A stretch of DNA of 64,000 bases from positions 1-64,000 of the forward strand of contig NZ_JAFBEG010000010.1 of assembly GCF_016908635.1 (NCBI RefSeq). Reading direction: 5' to 3'. Of this stretch, positions 8,631 to 16,460 are shown piece by piece. The notes beneath the pieces are model-generated. The model ran no database searches. It saw only the letters and a list, made by a program, of their open reading frames with translations, and had not been told where the DNA came from. Source of the DNA: Sporohalobacter salinus (GTDB taxonomy: Bacteria; Bacillota; Halanaerobiia; Halobacteroidales; Acetohalobiaceae). How positions within the stretch are numbered: position 1 is the stretch's first letter; each line of letters begins with the position of its first letter. Made by a program: the position numbers and the translations under genes.

Positions 8631-9215
8631 ATGGATAAAGAAGATGAGACTTTGATTGAAAATTGTAAGCAAGGAAATGATAAAGCCTTTAGCTTATTAA
8701 TTGAGAAGTATAAGCAGGATTGTCTTAATATAGCATATCAATTAATAGGTGATAGACAATTAGCTGAAGATATAGCTCAGGAGGCTTTTATTAGGGTTTA
8801 TAAATCTATAGGTGATTTTCGTGGAGATTCTGCATTTTTTACTTGGTTATATCAGATTGTTCTCAATCTCTGTCGTGATCATTTTCGAAGACAATCTGAG
8901 GAAAACCTGTTTTCATTAGAAAATTCAGCACTAGAGAATATTTTAAGAAAAGAAATTCCAGATTTTGATGATGCACCAGAAAATTATATAGAAAAACAAG
9001 AGTTACAACGAATGATAAAGGAAAGTTTGACTGAGTTATCTTTTAAACATCGACAAGTAATTGTTTTGCGTGATTTGCAGGGACTTACTTATCAAAAAAT
9101 TGCTGAGACTTTAAAAATTCCGTTAGGGACAGTAAAATCAAGATTAAATACAGCTAGAAATAGATTGCAACAGAGTTTGTTAACTGCTAAGAAAAGATAT
9201 AAATTTAGAGGCTAA
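8631..9215 (+). CDS. ECF-family RNA polymerase sigma factor
   Basis: A 194-residue group 4 sigma factor. Region 2 spans about residues 15-85, with YQLIGDRQLAEDIAQEAFIRVYKSI and FFTWLYQIVLNLCRDHFR; a variable linker follows; region 4 covers about 130-185 with LSFKHRQVIVLRDLQGLTYQKIAETLKIPLGTVKSR written here in parts: LTYQKIAETL, then LGTVKSRLNTAR, the -35 recognition helix. It directs polymerase to promoters like the one 60 bases upstream. The anti-sigma gene follows after eight bases, so both are co-translated and the sigma factor is presumably held at the membrane until a cell-envelope signal appears. Confidence 0.93.
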   Translation: MDKEDETLIENCKQGNDKAFSLLIEKYKQDCLNIAYQLIGDRQLAEDIAQEAFIRVYKSIGDFRGDSAFFTWLYQIVLNLCRDHFRRQSEENLFSLENSALENILRKEIPDFDDAPENYIEKQELQRMIKESLTELSFKHRQVIVLRDLQGLTYQKIAETLKIPLGTVKSRLNTARNRLQQSLLTAKKRYKFRG

Positions 9216-9228
9216 AGGAGGGATGAAG

Positions 9229-9786
9229 ATGGAGTGTAAGAAAGTTCAACAGACTTTATCGGCTTATTTAGACAAGGAAGTTTCTGATTTTGAAACAAAA
9301 AAGATTGAACGACATTTAGATAAGTGTAAAAGATGTAGATCGGCTTATCAAACTTTAAAGAATACAGTAGATAAATTGGAATATTATCCTCAAATAGAGG
9401 CTGATGATAATTTTACTGAAGAAGTAATGAATAAGATTGAAGAAGAAAACAGTTTATCTGATCTTGTTTTTGAAGATTGGCTAAATAAGTTTATCTTGTC
9501 TCATAAGTTAATAACAACAATTATTTTGTTGTGTTTTTTAGTAAGTGCTATTTTAATATTTACTGTTGCTAATAAGTTGTCTATATTTATTATTGGTAAA
9601 GTTTTTTATCATCTTTTTAGTAGTTCTTATTTTGTTAGTGATAGCTTGACTGCATTATATCCTGAATCGCTATTTTATTTAGAAGGGATCTTTTTGATTA
9701 GTTTAGTTAGCTTTCTATTTATTTTAAAACAAATTAAAGAATGGGATTCCTGTGAATTAAATAATAAGCTTAATAAGGAGAATTGA
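9229..9786 (+). CDS. Zinc-finger anti-sigma factor, membrane-bound
   Basis: About 185 residues. The N-terminal zf-HC2 (ZAS-like) domain has C3, H29, C33 and C36 (HLDKCKRC), the zinc site that binds ECF sigma factors. Two membrane helices follow, about residues 92-115 and 145-165, so the sensor part is in the envelope with little extracytoplasmic domain between them. I choose ATG 9229, which has AGGAGGG at a usual distance; ATG 9223 directly touches that site. It is translated right after the sigma gene. The signal and the release mechanism are not visible from the sequence. Confidence 0.88.
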   Translation: MECKKVQQTLSAYLDKEVSDFETKKIERHLDKCKRCRSAYQTLKNTVDKLEYYPQIEADDNFTEEVMNKIEEENSLSDLVFEDWLNKFILSHKLITTIILLCFLVSAILIFTVANKLSIFIIGKVFYHLFSSSYFVSDSLTALYPESLFYLEGIFLISLVSFLFILKQIKEWDSCELNNKLNKEN

Positions 9787-9787
9787 G

Positions 9788-10639
9788 ATGGAAGCCTGTA
9801 AAAAAAATGGTTCTACTCAAGCATTTATTATAATTATAATTACAGTTTTAATTTTATTTAACAGTCATAGTATTGGATTAGCTAAGTCTAATATAGTTAA
9901 TTTAATAAAACATGAAAGTGTAGTTGTTACTGCTGATCAGGTAGTAGAGAATGTTATCGTAGTAGGAGGCAAAGTTACTATTGCTGGTACAGTTAAAGAA
10001 GATGTAGTGGTTTTAGGCGGAAATTTGGAAATTAAATCTTCGGCAGTAATTGGAGGTAATATTGGAGTTATTGGTGGAAAAATCGATCAATCATCACAGG
10101 CTATAGTAACTGAAAATATATTTAACTTAGAATTATCACCGTCTGATTTTGATATTTTATTAATAGGGATACTTATTTTCTTAAGTTTTATGTTCGTTAA
10201 GTATCTAGTTGCAATTGTATTATTATTGACAACTATTTTATTTAATTATTTCTTGCCTCGGCAAATAAAAGAGATAGCTAGAGTAATTAATGAAGAATCA
10301 TTCAAGGCTAGTCTTTTAGGAATTTTTAGTTCAATTTTATTTGGATTATTAATAGTTATTTCTGCTATTACAATAATTGGTTCTTCAATTAGTATATTGA
10401 TCTTATGTTTAGTTTTAATTGGGGCTATTATTGGTTTGAATGGATTTGCTTATTTAGTGGGTAAACAATTAACTGAGGTACTTACTATAGAAATTAATAA
10501 AGATTTAACTACAGGAATTTTAGGAATTTGTAGTTTGATTTTACTTTGGTTTATTCCTATTGTTGGAAGTATATTATTTCTATTATTTTTCTTATTAAGT
10601 TTTGGAGCAATAATTTTTAGAATATTGGTTTTAGAATAG
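9788..10639 (+). CDS. Polymer-forming (bactofilin-like) domain membrane protein
   Basis: A 283-residue protein. After an N-terminal signal-anchor comes a short beta-solenoid repeat (about residues 45-105) with VVGGKVTIAG, VVVLGGNLEI and IGVIGGKIDQ: hydrophobic-glycine strands every 17-18 residues, as in polymer-forming cytoskeletal (bactofilin-like) domains, here outside or at the membrane. The C-terminal half has four or five membrane helices. Such proteins recur beside ECF sigma/anti-sigma pairs in Firmicutes, but their function is not known. It starts one base after the anti-sigma stop, so it is in the operon. Confidence 0.75.
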   Translation: MEACKKNGSTQAFIIIIITVLILFNSHSIGLAKSNIVNLIKHESVVVTADQVVENVIVVGGKVTIAGTVKEDVVVLGGNLEIKSSAVIGGNIGVIGGKIDQSSQAIVTENIFNLELSPSDFDILLIGILIFLSFMFVKYLVAIVLLLTTILFNYFLPRQIKEIARVINEESFKASLLGIFSSILFGLLIVISAITIIGSSISILILCLVLIGAIIGLNGFAYLVGKQLTEVLTIEINKDLTTGILGICSLILLWFIPIVGSILFLLFFLLSFGAIIFRILVLE

Positions 10640-10661
10640 AGTTTAGAATGGAGTGAAAGAT

Positions 10662-11708
10662 ATGGATAAAAAGATAAAAAAGGGATTAACCTTTTTTTAT
10701 ATTGTAAGTTTACTAGTAATTGGAGGTATTATTTATTATACTGCTAATTTTGAAACTTGGCAGCAGTTATTTAAATTGAAATTAAAGTATTTAGTTTTAA
10801 CTTTGTTATTGACATGTATTATGTGGTTATTTGATTTTATGAGGATTAAAGAGTTAGCTAAAGGTATTGGTGAAGATATATCTTTTTCCTTAGGTCTAAA
10901 ACTTGTTTGGACTAATTTATTTTTAGCTGCAGTAACACCTTTTCAGAGTGGCGGTGGGCCGATGCAGGTTTATTTGATGTATCGGAAGAATAATTTAGAA
11001 GTTCCAAAGGGAATTGTTATTACGTCTATGAAGTTTATGATTGGGCTGTTATTTTTTGCTGTAGTTAGCCCATTAATTATAATTTCATATCCTCAATTAT
11101 TGCCAGAAAATAGGTTTAAATATATATTTTATTATATAGTTTTTTTCTTTGCTATAACTGGAACTCTTTATTTATTAATTATTCTCTTTCCAAAGAGAAT
11201 AAAAGGGTTTTTATACATAATAGTTGATCTATTAGATAGAGTTAATTTTATTAATTCTAAATATACAACTAAATTATTAAAATTTGGGGTGCGGAATATA
11301 AATGAATTTAATAATAGCTTAAAGGTATATTTAACGGAAAGTAGGAAAAACTTATTGTTAAGTATTGTTTACACTGTACTTTTCTTATTAGTTCAATTTA
11401 GTATTCCAATCTTATTAATTAAGGCTTTAGGTTTTGAGGTTTCCAGTTTAAAGATTATTTTTAATCAGATAATTTTAACGACAGTAATGTATTTTACTCC
11501 TACACCAGGAGGTAGTGGTATAGCTGAAGGTGGATTTATGTTATTATTCTTGCAGTATGTACCTAAGTATTCAATTGGAATATTGATTTTATTATGGAGA
11601 TTTTTTGCTGTTTATTTAGGAGTGATTTTTGGATTTTATATCTTTATTAAAGTTTTAGGAAAAGTAACGTTAGGAAGGATCATGAATATAGAAACAGAAG
11701 GGAGTTAA
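10662..11708 (+). CDS. YbhN/UPF0104-type flippase-like membrane protein
   Basis: About 348 residues, eight or so membrane helices, matching the lysylphosphatidylglycerol synthase transmembrane domain (UPF0104, flippase-like). The signature is visible in TPFQSGGGPMQVYLM (about residues 89-103) and TPTPGGSGIAEGGFMLLF near 280. There is no C-terminal lysyltransferase domain, so it is not a full MprF. Family members are thought to move lipid-linked substrates across the membrane. ATG 10662 has GGAG eight bases upstream; the GTG at 10653 overlaps that site. The glycosyltransferase next to it suggests export of a glycolipid. Confidence 0.83.
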   Translation: MDKKIKKGLTFFYIVSLLVIGGIIYYTANFETWQQLFKLKLKYLVLTLLLTCIMWLFDFMRIKELAKGIGEDISFSLGLKLVWTNLFLAAVTPFQSGGGPMQVYLMYRKNNLEVPKGIVITSMKFMIGLLFFAVVSPLIIISYPQLLPENRFKYIFYYIVFFFAITGTLYLLIILFPKRIKGFLYIIVDLLDRVNFINSKYTTKLLKFGVRNINEFNNSLKVYLTESRKNLLLSIVYTVLFLLVQFSIPILLIKALGFEVSSLKIIFNQIILTTVMYFTPTPGGSGIAEGGFMLLFLQYVPKYSIGILILLWRFFAVYLGVIFGFYIFIKVLGKVTLGRIMNIETEGS

Positions 11709-11714
11709 TCAAAG

Positions 11715-12926
11715 ATGCATATAGCAATGTTTACTAATAACTATAAGCCCTTTGTGGGTGGAGTTCCGATTTCTATTGAACTTTTTGCTAGACAATTTAG
11801 GAAATTAGGACATAAAGTAAGTATCTTTGCTCCTGAATATTATGAAGATGTTGAAGATGAGAAGGATACTTTTCGGGTTCCTTCTTTGAAAGTGATTAAG
11901 TACGGAGATAGTTGTTTACCTATTCCTATATCAGGTTTGAGTGATTTTAAAAAGAACTTTGTAGATTTTAATATAGATATTATTCATTGTCATCATCCCT
12001 TCTTTTTAGGAAAAGTAGGACAAAAGCTAGGAGATAAGCATAACATACCGGTAGTATATACTTATCATACTCGTTTTAAGGAATATTGCGTTCATCTTCC
12101 TTCAGGAGTGCGTCAGATTTGCGAAACAGTTTTAGATAAAGTAATCAAAAATTTTTGTAATCAGGCTGATTTAATATTTACTCCTACTGAAGGAATGACT
12201 GGACATTTAATTGATAAAGGAATTCAAAGTAAGATTGAAGTGATTCCAACTGGAATTGTCATAAATAATTATAATAAATATGAGAAAGAGGAAATTGAGG
12301 ATTATCGTAAGCAATTGGGGCTTAAATTAGATGAAGATGTTTTATTGTTTGTAAGTAGATTATCAAAAGAAAAGAATATAGGTTTCTTATTTGAATCTTT
12401 ACAACCACTTTTAAAGTCTAATAAAGGAAATAAGACCAAATTATTAATTGTGGGTGACGGTCCTAGAAAAGAAAAGTTGATGCAGAAGACAAAAAAATTA
12501 AGTATGGATAGTCAGGTAGAATTTTTAGGAGAAAGAAGTCGTGAAGAATTAATAAAATTATATAAATTGGCAGATGTATTTGTATTTTCGTCATTATCAG
12601 AAACACAAGGAATCGTTATCATAGAAGCTTTAGCTGGAGAAACACCAGTAGTAGCTTTAAACGGTACTGGAGTAAGAGATATTATTACTGATGGTAAAGA
12701 CGGATATTTGTTAGAACCAGAAGATAAAGATGGTTTTCATAAGAGAGTATTGAAATTATTAAATAATGAACAGCTACTTGATAATATGAGTGAGAAAGCT
12801 TGGCAGAAAGCTAATCAATATAGTATTAATACATTAGCTAAAGAAGTATTAAGTTATTATCAAAATTTATGCAATAAAGGCCCTAACAATTATAAATCTG
12901 AACTTGCTGCTGGAAGTAAGAGATAA
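11715..12926 (+). CDS. GT4-family glycosyltransferase, probably diacylglycerol glycosyltransferase
   Basis: A 403-residue GT-B fold enzyme of family GT4. The N-terminal domain starts MHIAMFTNNYKPFVGGVPISI with the acceptor-side glycine loop and HCHHPFFLG; the C-terminal donor domain has VSRLSKEKN, LLIVGDGP and the EX7E motif in SLSETQGIVIIEALAGE. This layout is that of processive or monoglucosyl-diacylglycerol synthases. Together with the flippase-like protein six bases upstream it may make and place a surface glycolipid as an envelope-stress response under the ECF sigma factor. Exact sugar and acceptor cannot be read from sequence. A weak terminator follows. Confidence 0.83.
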   Translation: MHIAMFTNNYKPFVGGVPISIELFARQFRKLGHKVSIFAPEYYEDVEDEKDTFRVPSLKVIKYGDSCLPIPISGLSDFKKNFVDFNIDIIHCHHPFFLGKVGQKLGDKHNIPVVYTYHTRFKEYCVHLPSGVRQICETVLDKVIKNFCNQADLIFTPTEGMTGHLIDKGIQSKIEVIPTGIVINNYNKYEKEEIEDYRKQLGLKLDEDVLLFVSRLSKEKNIGFLFESLQPLLKSNKGNKTKLLIVGDGPRKEKLMQKTKKLSMDSQVEFLGERSREELIKLYKLADVFVFSSLSETQGIVIIEALAGETPVVALNGTGVRDIITDGKDGYLLEPEDKDGFHKRVLKLLNNEQLLDNMSEKAWQKANQYSINTLAKEVLSYYQNLCNKGPNNYKSELAAGSKR

Positions 12927-12954
12927 AAAGGGACATTTGGTCTTTTTTTATCAA
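12927..12954 (+). terminator. Probable terminator of the ECF operon
   Basis: A-rich stem AAAAAGGGAC / GTCTTTTTTT with two G-T pairs around ATTTG. Imperfect but with a good T-run. Confidence 0.55.
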
Positions 12955-12971
12955 AATTATAGTTTATATTT

Positions 12972-12990
12972 ACTTAGTCACTTATGACTT
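12972..12990 (+). repeat. Copy 1 of an intergenic dyad motif
   Basis: ACTTAGTCACTTATGACTT. It contains a perfect dyad, AGTCA-CTTA-TGACT. The same 19 bases with one or two changes occur at 24299-24317 and 33876-33894. All three are on the plus strand within about 60 bases after a gene with a terminator, and 100-240 bases before the next start. It may be a regulator binding site; see findings. Confidence 0.6.
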
Positions 12991-13090
12991 CAATATATAA
13001 TAAAAATTAAAAAACTTATTAAAATAAATCTAAATATAATTGTACATAATAAGAAATGGATTTTTAAATAGAAATAAAGGAGGAAATTTT

Positions 13091-13672
13091 ATGCCTCAGA
13101 ATATGAACTTAACAATAGCTATTACAATAATTACTTTAATTATAGGAGCATTAGTTGGTGCTTATTATTATAAAGTTTTAGATGGAAAAGTTGATATTGA
13201 GGATCAAAAGAAGCAAAAAGAACATTTTTATCCTATTTATGGAGCAAATAAGGAGGCGGAAAAAACCGTAGTAAATTTTTATATCAAATTATCTGAAGAT
13301 TTAACTATAAAAGAAAAACTAGAGAATATTGCTAATAGATTATCTCGATTTAAATTTAATCATCTCCCAATTGAAATAGTAAAAATTGAGGAGAGTAATG
13401 GAGATATAGCAGTAATAGATTTGCAGGAGTATAAATGGAATCATAATCAAGATAAGTTTAATAAATTACAAGGTATAAGCTGGAGATCACATTATTTTCA
13501 AGGCTCGACTGGTGGAATGATTACTTCTAAAACATTAATTAGGACATTTTTACAAAGGGATTATGATGGCAATTGGGTTGATGGAGTAAAGTTCCTCTAT
13601 GAAGGTAGTGAAATATCTAAAGATGTAGCACAGCATATTCGGTTATCTGGAATTAAATATCGAAAACAGTAA
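13091..13672 (+). CDS. Membrane-anchored protein, possibly GerMN-like
   Basis: About 193 residues. One N-terminal membrane helix (ITIITLIIGALVGAYYY) is followed by a soluble domain in which FQGSTGGMITSKTLIRTFLQ and VKFLYEGSEIS resemble the GerMN domain of spore-germination and lipoprotein families (substrate-contact glycines and a final beta strand). The resemblance is by eye only. ATG 13091 has a perfect AAAGGAGG; the longer frame upstream is not needed. It is monocistronic. If truly GerMN-like, a role in the spore or cell envelope would fit. Confidence 0.55.
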   Translation: MPQNMNLTIAITIITLIIGALVGAYYYKVLDGKVDIEDQKKQKEHFYPIYGANKEAEKTVVNFYIKLSEDLTIKEKLENIANRLSRFKFNHLPIEIVKIEESNGDIAVIDLQEYKWNHNQDKFNKLQGISWRSHYFQGSTGGMITSKTLIRTFLQRDYDGNWVDGVKFLYEGSEISKDVAQHIRLSGIKYRKQ

Positions 13673-13828
13673 ATTAGTATTAAAGACATTTACTGACAGA
13701 ACTAACTAACATTTTAAGGATTATAAAGAATTAAAATAAAGAGTTAAGTATGCAGATACAGCAAATGACTAAAACTAAGAGTAAATATTATAATTGAAAT
13801 AAGGCTGAGAGGAGAGATAAAAGTTTAC

Positions 13829-13978
13829 CTGCATGAATCGGGCTATTTCGGTCATAGAGGAAATTTGAGAATCTATCAACCTAAATGTATTTATTGTGAT
13901 GAAAGTATCTATAGTAATCAGAAGATTATGTGGACGGATTTTGGGGTAGCTCATAAAGATTGTTTTTTAAATGTTTAA
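13829..13978 (+). CDS. Small zinc-ribbon-like protein, start codon unclear
   Basis: A reading frame of about 49 codons, open further upstream, ends HKDCFLNV. It contains KCIYCDESIYSN and, about 20 residues later, AHKDC, a CxxC...HxxC pattern that could bind one zinc as a treble-clef or LIM-like knuckle. A strong GAGAGGAGAG lies at 13807-13816, but no ATG/GTG/TTG in this frame follows it. CTG 13829 or GTT 13823 would be at a usable distance. The ATG at 13834 is in another frame and gives 11 residues. Either a rare start is used or this is a decayed gene. Confidence 0.4.
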   Translation: MHESGYFGHRGNLRIYQPKCIYCDESIYSNQKIMWTDFGVAHKDCFLNV

Positions 13979-13995
13979 AAAATCAAGAGATAATT

Positions 13996-14031
13996 AAAGC
14001 TGGTATCTTAATTAGGATACCAGCTTTAAAA
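13996..14031 (+). terminator. Bidirectional terminator hairpin
   Basis: Perfect stem AAAGCTGGTATC / GATACCAGCTTT with an eight-base loop. The T-run is short on the plus strand and the A-rich flank would serve the minus strand as well. Confidence 0.65.
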
Positions 14032-14033
14032 AT

Positions 14034-14214
14034 TATGCAGGATAATAGATAAGTACATAAGCTTTAAGCATTGAATCAGCTTTATTACAATAAGTATCAG
14101 ATTTATCAGCGGTGAAATGTACTATGTTATCGGATGTTACTTTATATGTTTGATTATTAATCTTTAGTTCTAATTCACCTTCAGAATTAGTAGGTCTAAT
14201 TTGAATTTGAGTTT
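14034..14214 (-). pseudogene. Possible gene remnant, unknown family
   Basis: On the minus strand an uninterrupted frame of about 59 codons reads KTQIQIRPTNSEG..., then ELKINNQTYKV, and ends KAYVLIYYPA. Composition looks coding, but there is no start: a TGA precedes it, and the ATG inside the upstream hairpin (14231-14233) is out of frame. Deleting one A from the run just before the frame would join MPDFLK to TQIQIR. No family recognised. It may be a short decayed gene, or chance. Confidence 0.3.
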
Positions 14215-14217
14215 TTC

Positions 14218-14245
14218 AAGAAGTCAGGCATATGCCTGACTTCTT
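14218..14245 (+). terminator. 28-bp perfect palindrome with T-run
   Basis: AAGAAGTCAGGCAT / ATGCCTGACTTCTT with T6 on the plus strand. It is a textbook plus-strand terminator, but no gene ends just upstream on that strand. It may end read-through from 13.9 kb or an unannotated RNA. Confidence 0.7.
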
Positions 14246-14461
14246 TTTTAATATAATCTATGTTTTTAGTAATAAGAATTAAATTATACAGTTTTAATAA
14301 ATTTTTAGATAAAATTATACTGCAGATAAATTCAGATAGATAATGAAAAATAGTTTTATTTAAAGTGATGATTAGAAAATAAAGCATAAGTTATCATTTA
14401 GGTAGTTGAAAACGTATTATATTAAAAACATTTAAAAGTAATGGAGGTTGAAAGCTAAAGA

Positions 14462-14989
14462 ATGGATGATAAATTTAATCGTGCTTTAAAAAAAGTTTTA
14501 TTTTATGAGGGAGGATATAATGATGATGAGGAAGACCGAGGAGGTAAAACTAAATATGGTATTACTGAAAATCTTGCCCGTAATTATGGGTATGATGGTA
14601 AGATGAAAGATTTAGAATTAAAGAAAGCAAAAGAGATATATTATCGTGAATTTTGGGCTAAACATTTTTATAATTGGATAGAAGATGAAAGAATAGCTGT
14701 CGAAGTGTTTGAACAAGCGGTTAATATAGGAGCAAAAACAGCTAATAAAAATTTACAGAAAGCTTATAATTTGATTGCAGGCAAGGAAATAGAGGTAGAT
14801 GGAATTATTAGGAGTTGTACTTTAGATGCAATTAATAATTTTAAGCATAAAAATGATCTATTGAAGTTATTAAATATATTACAAGCTAAAAAATATATTG
14901 AGATAATAGAGAATGATAAATCACAAAAGAAGTTCATGAGAGGATGGTTGAAAAGGGTAGAACTTAACCTGGATGACAAAAAGTCCTAG
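14462..14989 (+). CDS. GH108 lysozyme-type muramidase
   Basis: A 175-residue phage-type endolysin of glycoside hydrolase family 108. The catalytic glutamate is in FYEGGYN (E16), followed by DRGGKTKYGIT and YYREFWAKHFYNWI, the typical N-terminal motifs; the C-terminal half (from about residue 95, KNLQKAYNLIAGKEIEVDG) corresponds to the peptidoglycan-binding domain usually fused to GH108. No holin or other phage gene is near, and no signal peptide, so it is either a prophage relic or a domesticated autolysin. GGAGG lies 14 bases before the ATG, which is far. Confidence 0.85.
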   Translation: MDDKFNRALKKVLFYEGGYNDDEEDRGGKTKYGITENLARNYGYDGKMKDLELKKAKEIYYREFWAKHFYNWIEDERIAVEVFEQAVNIGAKTANKNLQKAYNLIAGKEIEVDGIIRSCTLDAINNFKHKNDLLKLLNILQAKKYIEIIENDKSQKKFMRGWLKRVELNLDDKKS

Positions 14990-15041
14990 CATTATTTTTA
15001 CTATTCGTCATAGACTAAGGTTATGGAGGTGGTATAATAGG

Positions 15042-15410
15042 ATGACAGAAGATAGTAAAAATAGAGAAATAGACGAGGAAAAAGATAATAAGTATGGAGA
15101 AGATGAATTTGACCGACTAGAAAATATAGTGGAAGAAAATTTAGAAGGTATAGTTAATGGCGATGATGATACCGAAAATGTTGAAATGGGACGAGTTCAA
15201 TTTCCTAATACAGAAACTGATGATGAATTTATTGGTAATTTTAAATCAGATGTTGCTCAGCAGGTAGGGCGTTTTAGCGATAAGGTGCATATGGGTTCTC
15301 CAGCTGATGAAGCTGGAGTAATAGGAGAAGCTGGGCTTAAGGATACAATTGAAAAGTCTAGAGAAAAATTGGCTGAAAAATTGAATAATAAAGAAGATAG
15401 TAAGGAATAA
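15042..15410 (+). CDS. Hypothetical acidic protein
   Basis: About 122 residues, very rich in Asp and Glu (EDEFDRLENIVEENLEG, DGDDDTEN-like stretches), ending KEDSKE. No domain, membrane helix or signal peptide is visible, and I do not recognise the family. The high acidic content fits a cytosolic protein of a salt-in halophile. ATG 15042 lies 12 bases after GGAGG; a longer frame starting at ATG 14973 would overlap the lysozyme gene by 17 bases and adds a basic leader (RHRLRLWRWYNR). The two genes are probably co-transcribed. Confidence 0.6.
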   Translation: MTEDSKNREIDEEKDNKYGEDEFDRLENIVEENLEGIVNGDDDTENVEMGRVQFPNTETDDEFIGNFKSDVAQQVGRFSDKVHMGSPADEAGVIGEAGLKDTIEKSREKLAEKLNNKEDSKE

Positions 15411-15422
15411 TTAGCAAAATAA

Positions 15423-15456
15423 TTTAGGTAACCTTTTAAAAGGTTACCTAAATTAT
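15423..15456 (+). terminator. Rho-independent terminator
   Basis: Perfect palindrome TTTAGGTAACCTTTT / AAAAGGTTACCTAAA, followed by ATTATTT. Confidence 0.75.
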
Positions 15457-15610
15457 TTATTGCAGTAGTTGATTGATCATTTTTAACTTTTATAATATAT
15501 GGATAGTAATAACAGATTAAATTGGAGCTAAAGTTATGTTAAATTAATGTATATTAATTTAGTTAGAGTGGCATTATACTAATAGAAAGATTGAAAATCA
15601 AATTTTATAT

Positions 15611-15684
15611 TGGCGAGTAATGTAATGGTAGCATATGAGGTTTTGATCCTCAGAGTGCAGGTTCAAATCCTGCCTCGCCAACCA
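15611..15684 (+). tRNA. tRNA-Gln (anticodon TTG)
   Basis: A 74-base cloverleaf with encoded CCA. The acceptor stem is TGGCGAG / CTCGCCA with discriminator A; the anticodon arm is TGAGG-TTTTGAT-CCTCA, so the anticodon is TTG and reads CAA/CAG. The T-arm is GCAGG-TTCAAAT-CCTGC. Isolated single tRNA gene; a TATACT-like box lies about 35 bases upstream. Confidence 0.95.
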
Positions 15685-15743
15685 TTTAATGAAGGCTATT
15701 CCAGCAAATAATAAATATGGTCTAGAATAAGTTAAAGCTTGTT

Positions 15744-15786
15744 GCTTCATGATCAATTAATTGATCATGAAGCTTTTTATTTTGAA
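15744..15786 (+). terminator. Rho-independent terminator after the tRNA
   Basis: Perfect stem GCTTCATGATCAATT / AATTGATCATGAAGC followed by TTTTTATTTT. Confidence 0.85.
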
Positions 15787-15898
15787 ATATATAAAGGTTT
15801 TTAGAAAATATTACATAATTATTCACAGAATTTAAAATAATAATTAATAATTAGATTACAGAGATAAATAATTATTGATAAAGTTAGGAGGAAAAGAA

Positions 15899-16138
15899 GT
15901 GAATGAATTTGAAGAATTTAAAGAAACTGAGAAAGAATGGAATGAAGAAGTTGATATAACTACTAATATTATACTTTTTCAATTTAAAGTAGAATGTCCA
16001 AATTGTATGAAAAGCTATAATGATTGGAGATTATTGCCCCCGATCCAAGTGATTAATGAAAAGTTTCATTTAGTTAAATATGAATGTCAATGTGGGGAAA
16101 TATTTAAAAAAATAGAGGATGCTAGAGAAGATAAGTAA
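15899..16138 (+). CDS. Small protein with zinc-ribbon cysteines
   Basis: About 79 residues. An acidic helical N-terminus (NEFEEFKETEKEWNEEV) precedes VECPNCMKSYNDW and, 30 residues later, ECQCGEIFKK: two CxxC/CxC-type knuckles, as in small zinc ribbons. GTG 15899 has AGGAGG seven bases upstream; the in-frame TTG at 15875 is before that site. Function unknown. No partner gene is close. Confidence 0.6.
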   Translation: MNEFEEFKETEKEWNEEVDITTNIILFQFKVECPNCMKSYNDWRLLPPIQVINEKFHLVKYECQCGEIFKKIEDAREDK

Positions 16139-16460
16139 AGTGAATTAAAAAATATAATTTAAAGTTATGTTATTTAGGATTTTGAAGAAAAAAAGTGAAA
16201 AAAATTATAAAATAAAGCTAGTTGAAGGTTATTTCCAATAATAGTTTTAAAAGCTCCTTTATCACTTGACAAACTATCATATTATTATTATACTATACCG
16301 TGAGTTGTTGAATGACTATTTTTTTCATATTATGTAGAATAGAATAAGGGTGGTGATATTTTAAAGTGGTTAAGGAAAATCTGTTATACTCAATGATAAA
16401 TATAAAGAATATTATTATAATTTATAGATTTATTTAATTTTAATAAGGGGGATAATAGAA
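16139..16460 (+). promoter_or_regulatory. Long leader with promoter upstream of the binding-protein gene
   Basis: A consensus promoter lies here: TTGACA at 16266-16271, 17 bases, TATACT at 16289-16294. The transcript leader would be about 160 bases long. I see no clear riboswitch fold. The Shine-Dalgarno AGGGGG is just before the ATG. Confidence 0.7.

Noticed and set aside
14196-14387. Minus-strand open frame of 63 codons
   Set aside because: No ribosome site for its first ATG, AT-driven composition, and it runs through a perfect terminator palindrome; its end differs in frame from the coding-like remnant next to it.
14462-15410. Prophage around the GH108 lysozyme
   Set aside because: No holin, tail, capsid, terminase or integrase gene is near, and the tRNA downstream shows no repeated 3' end as attachment site.
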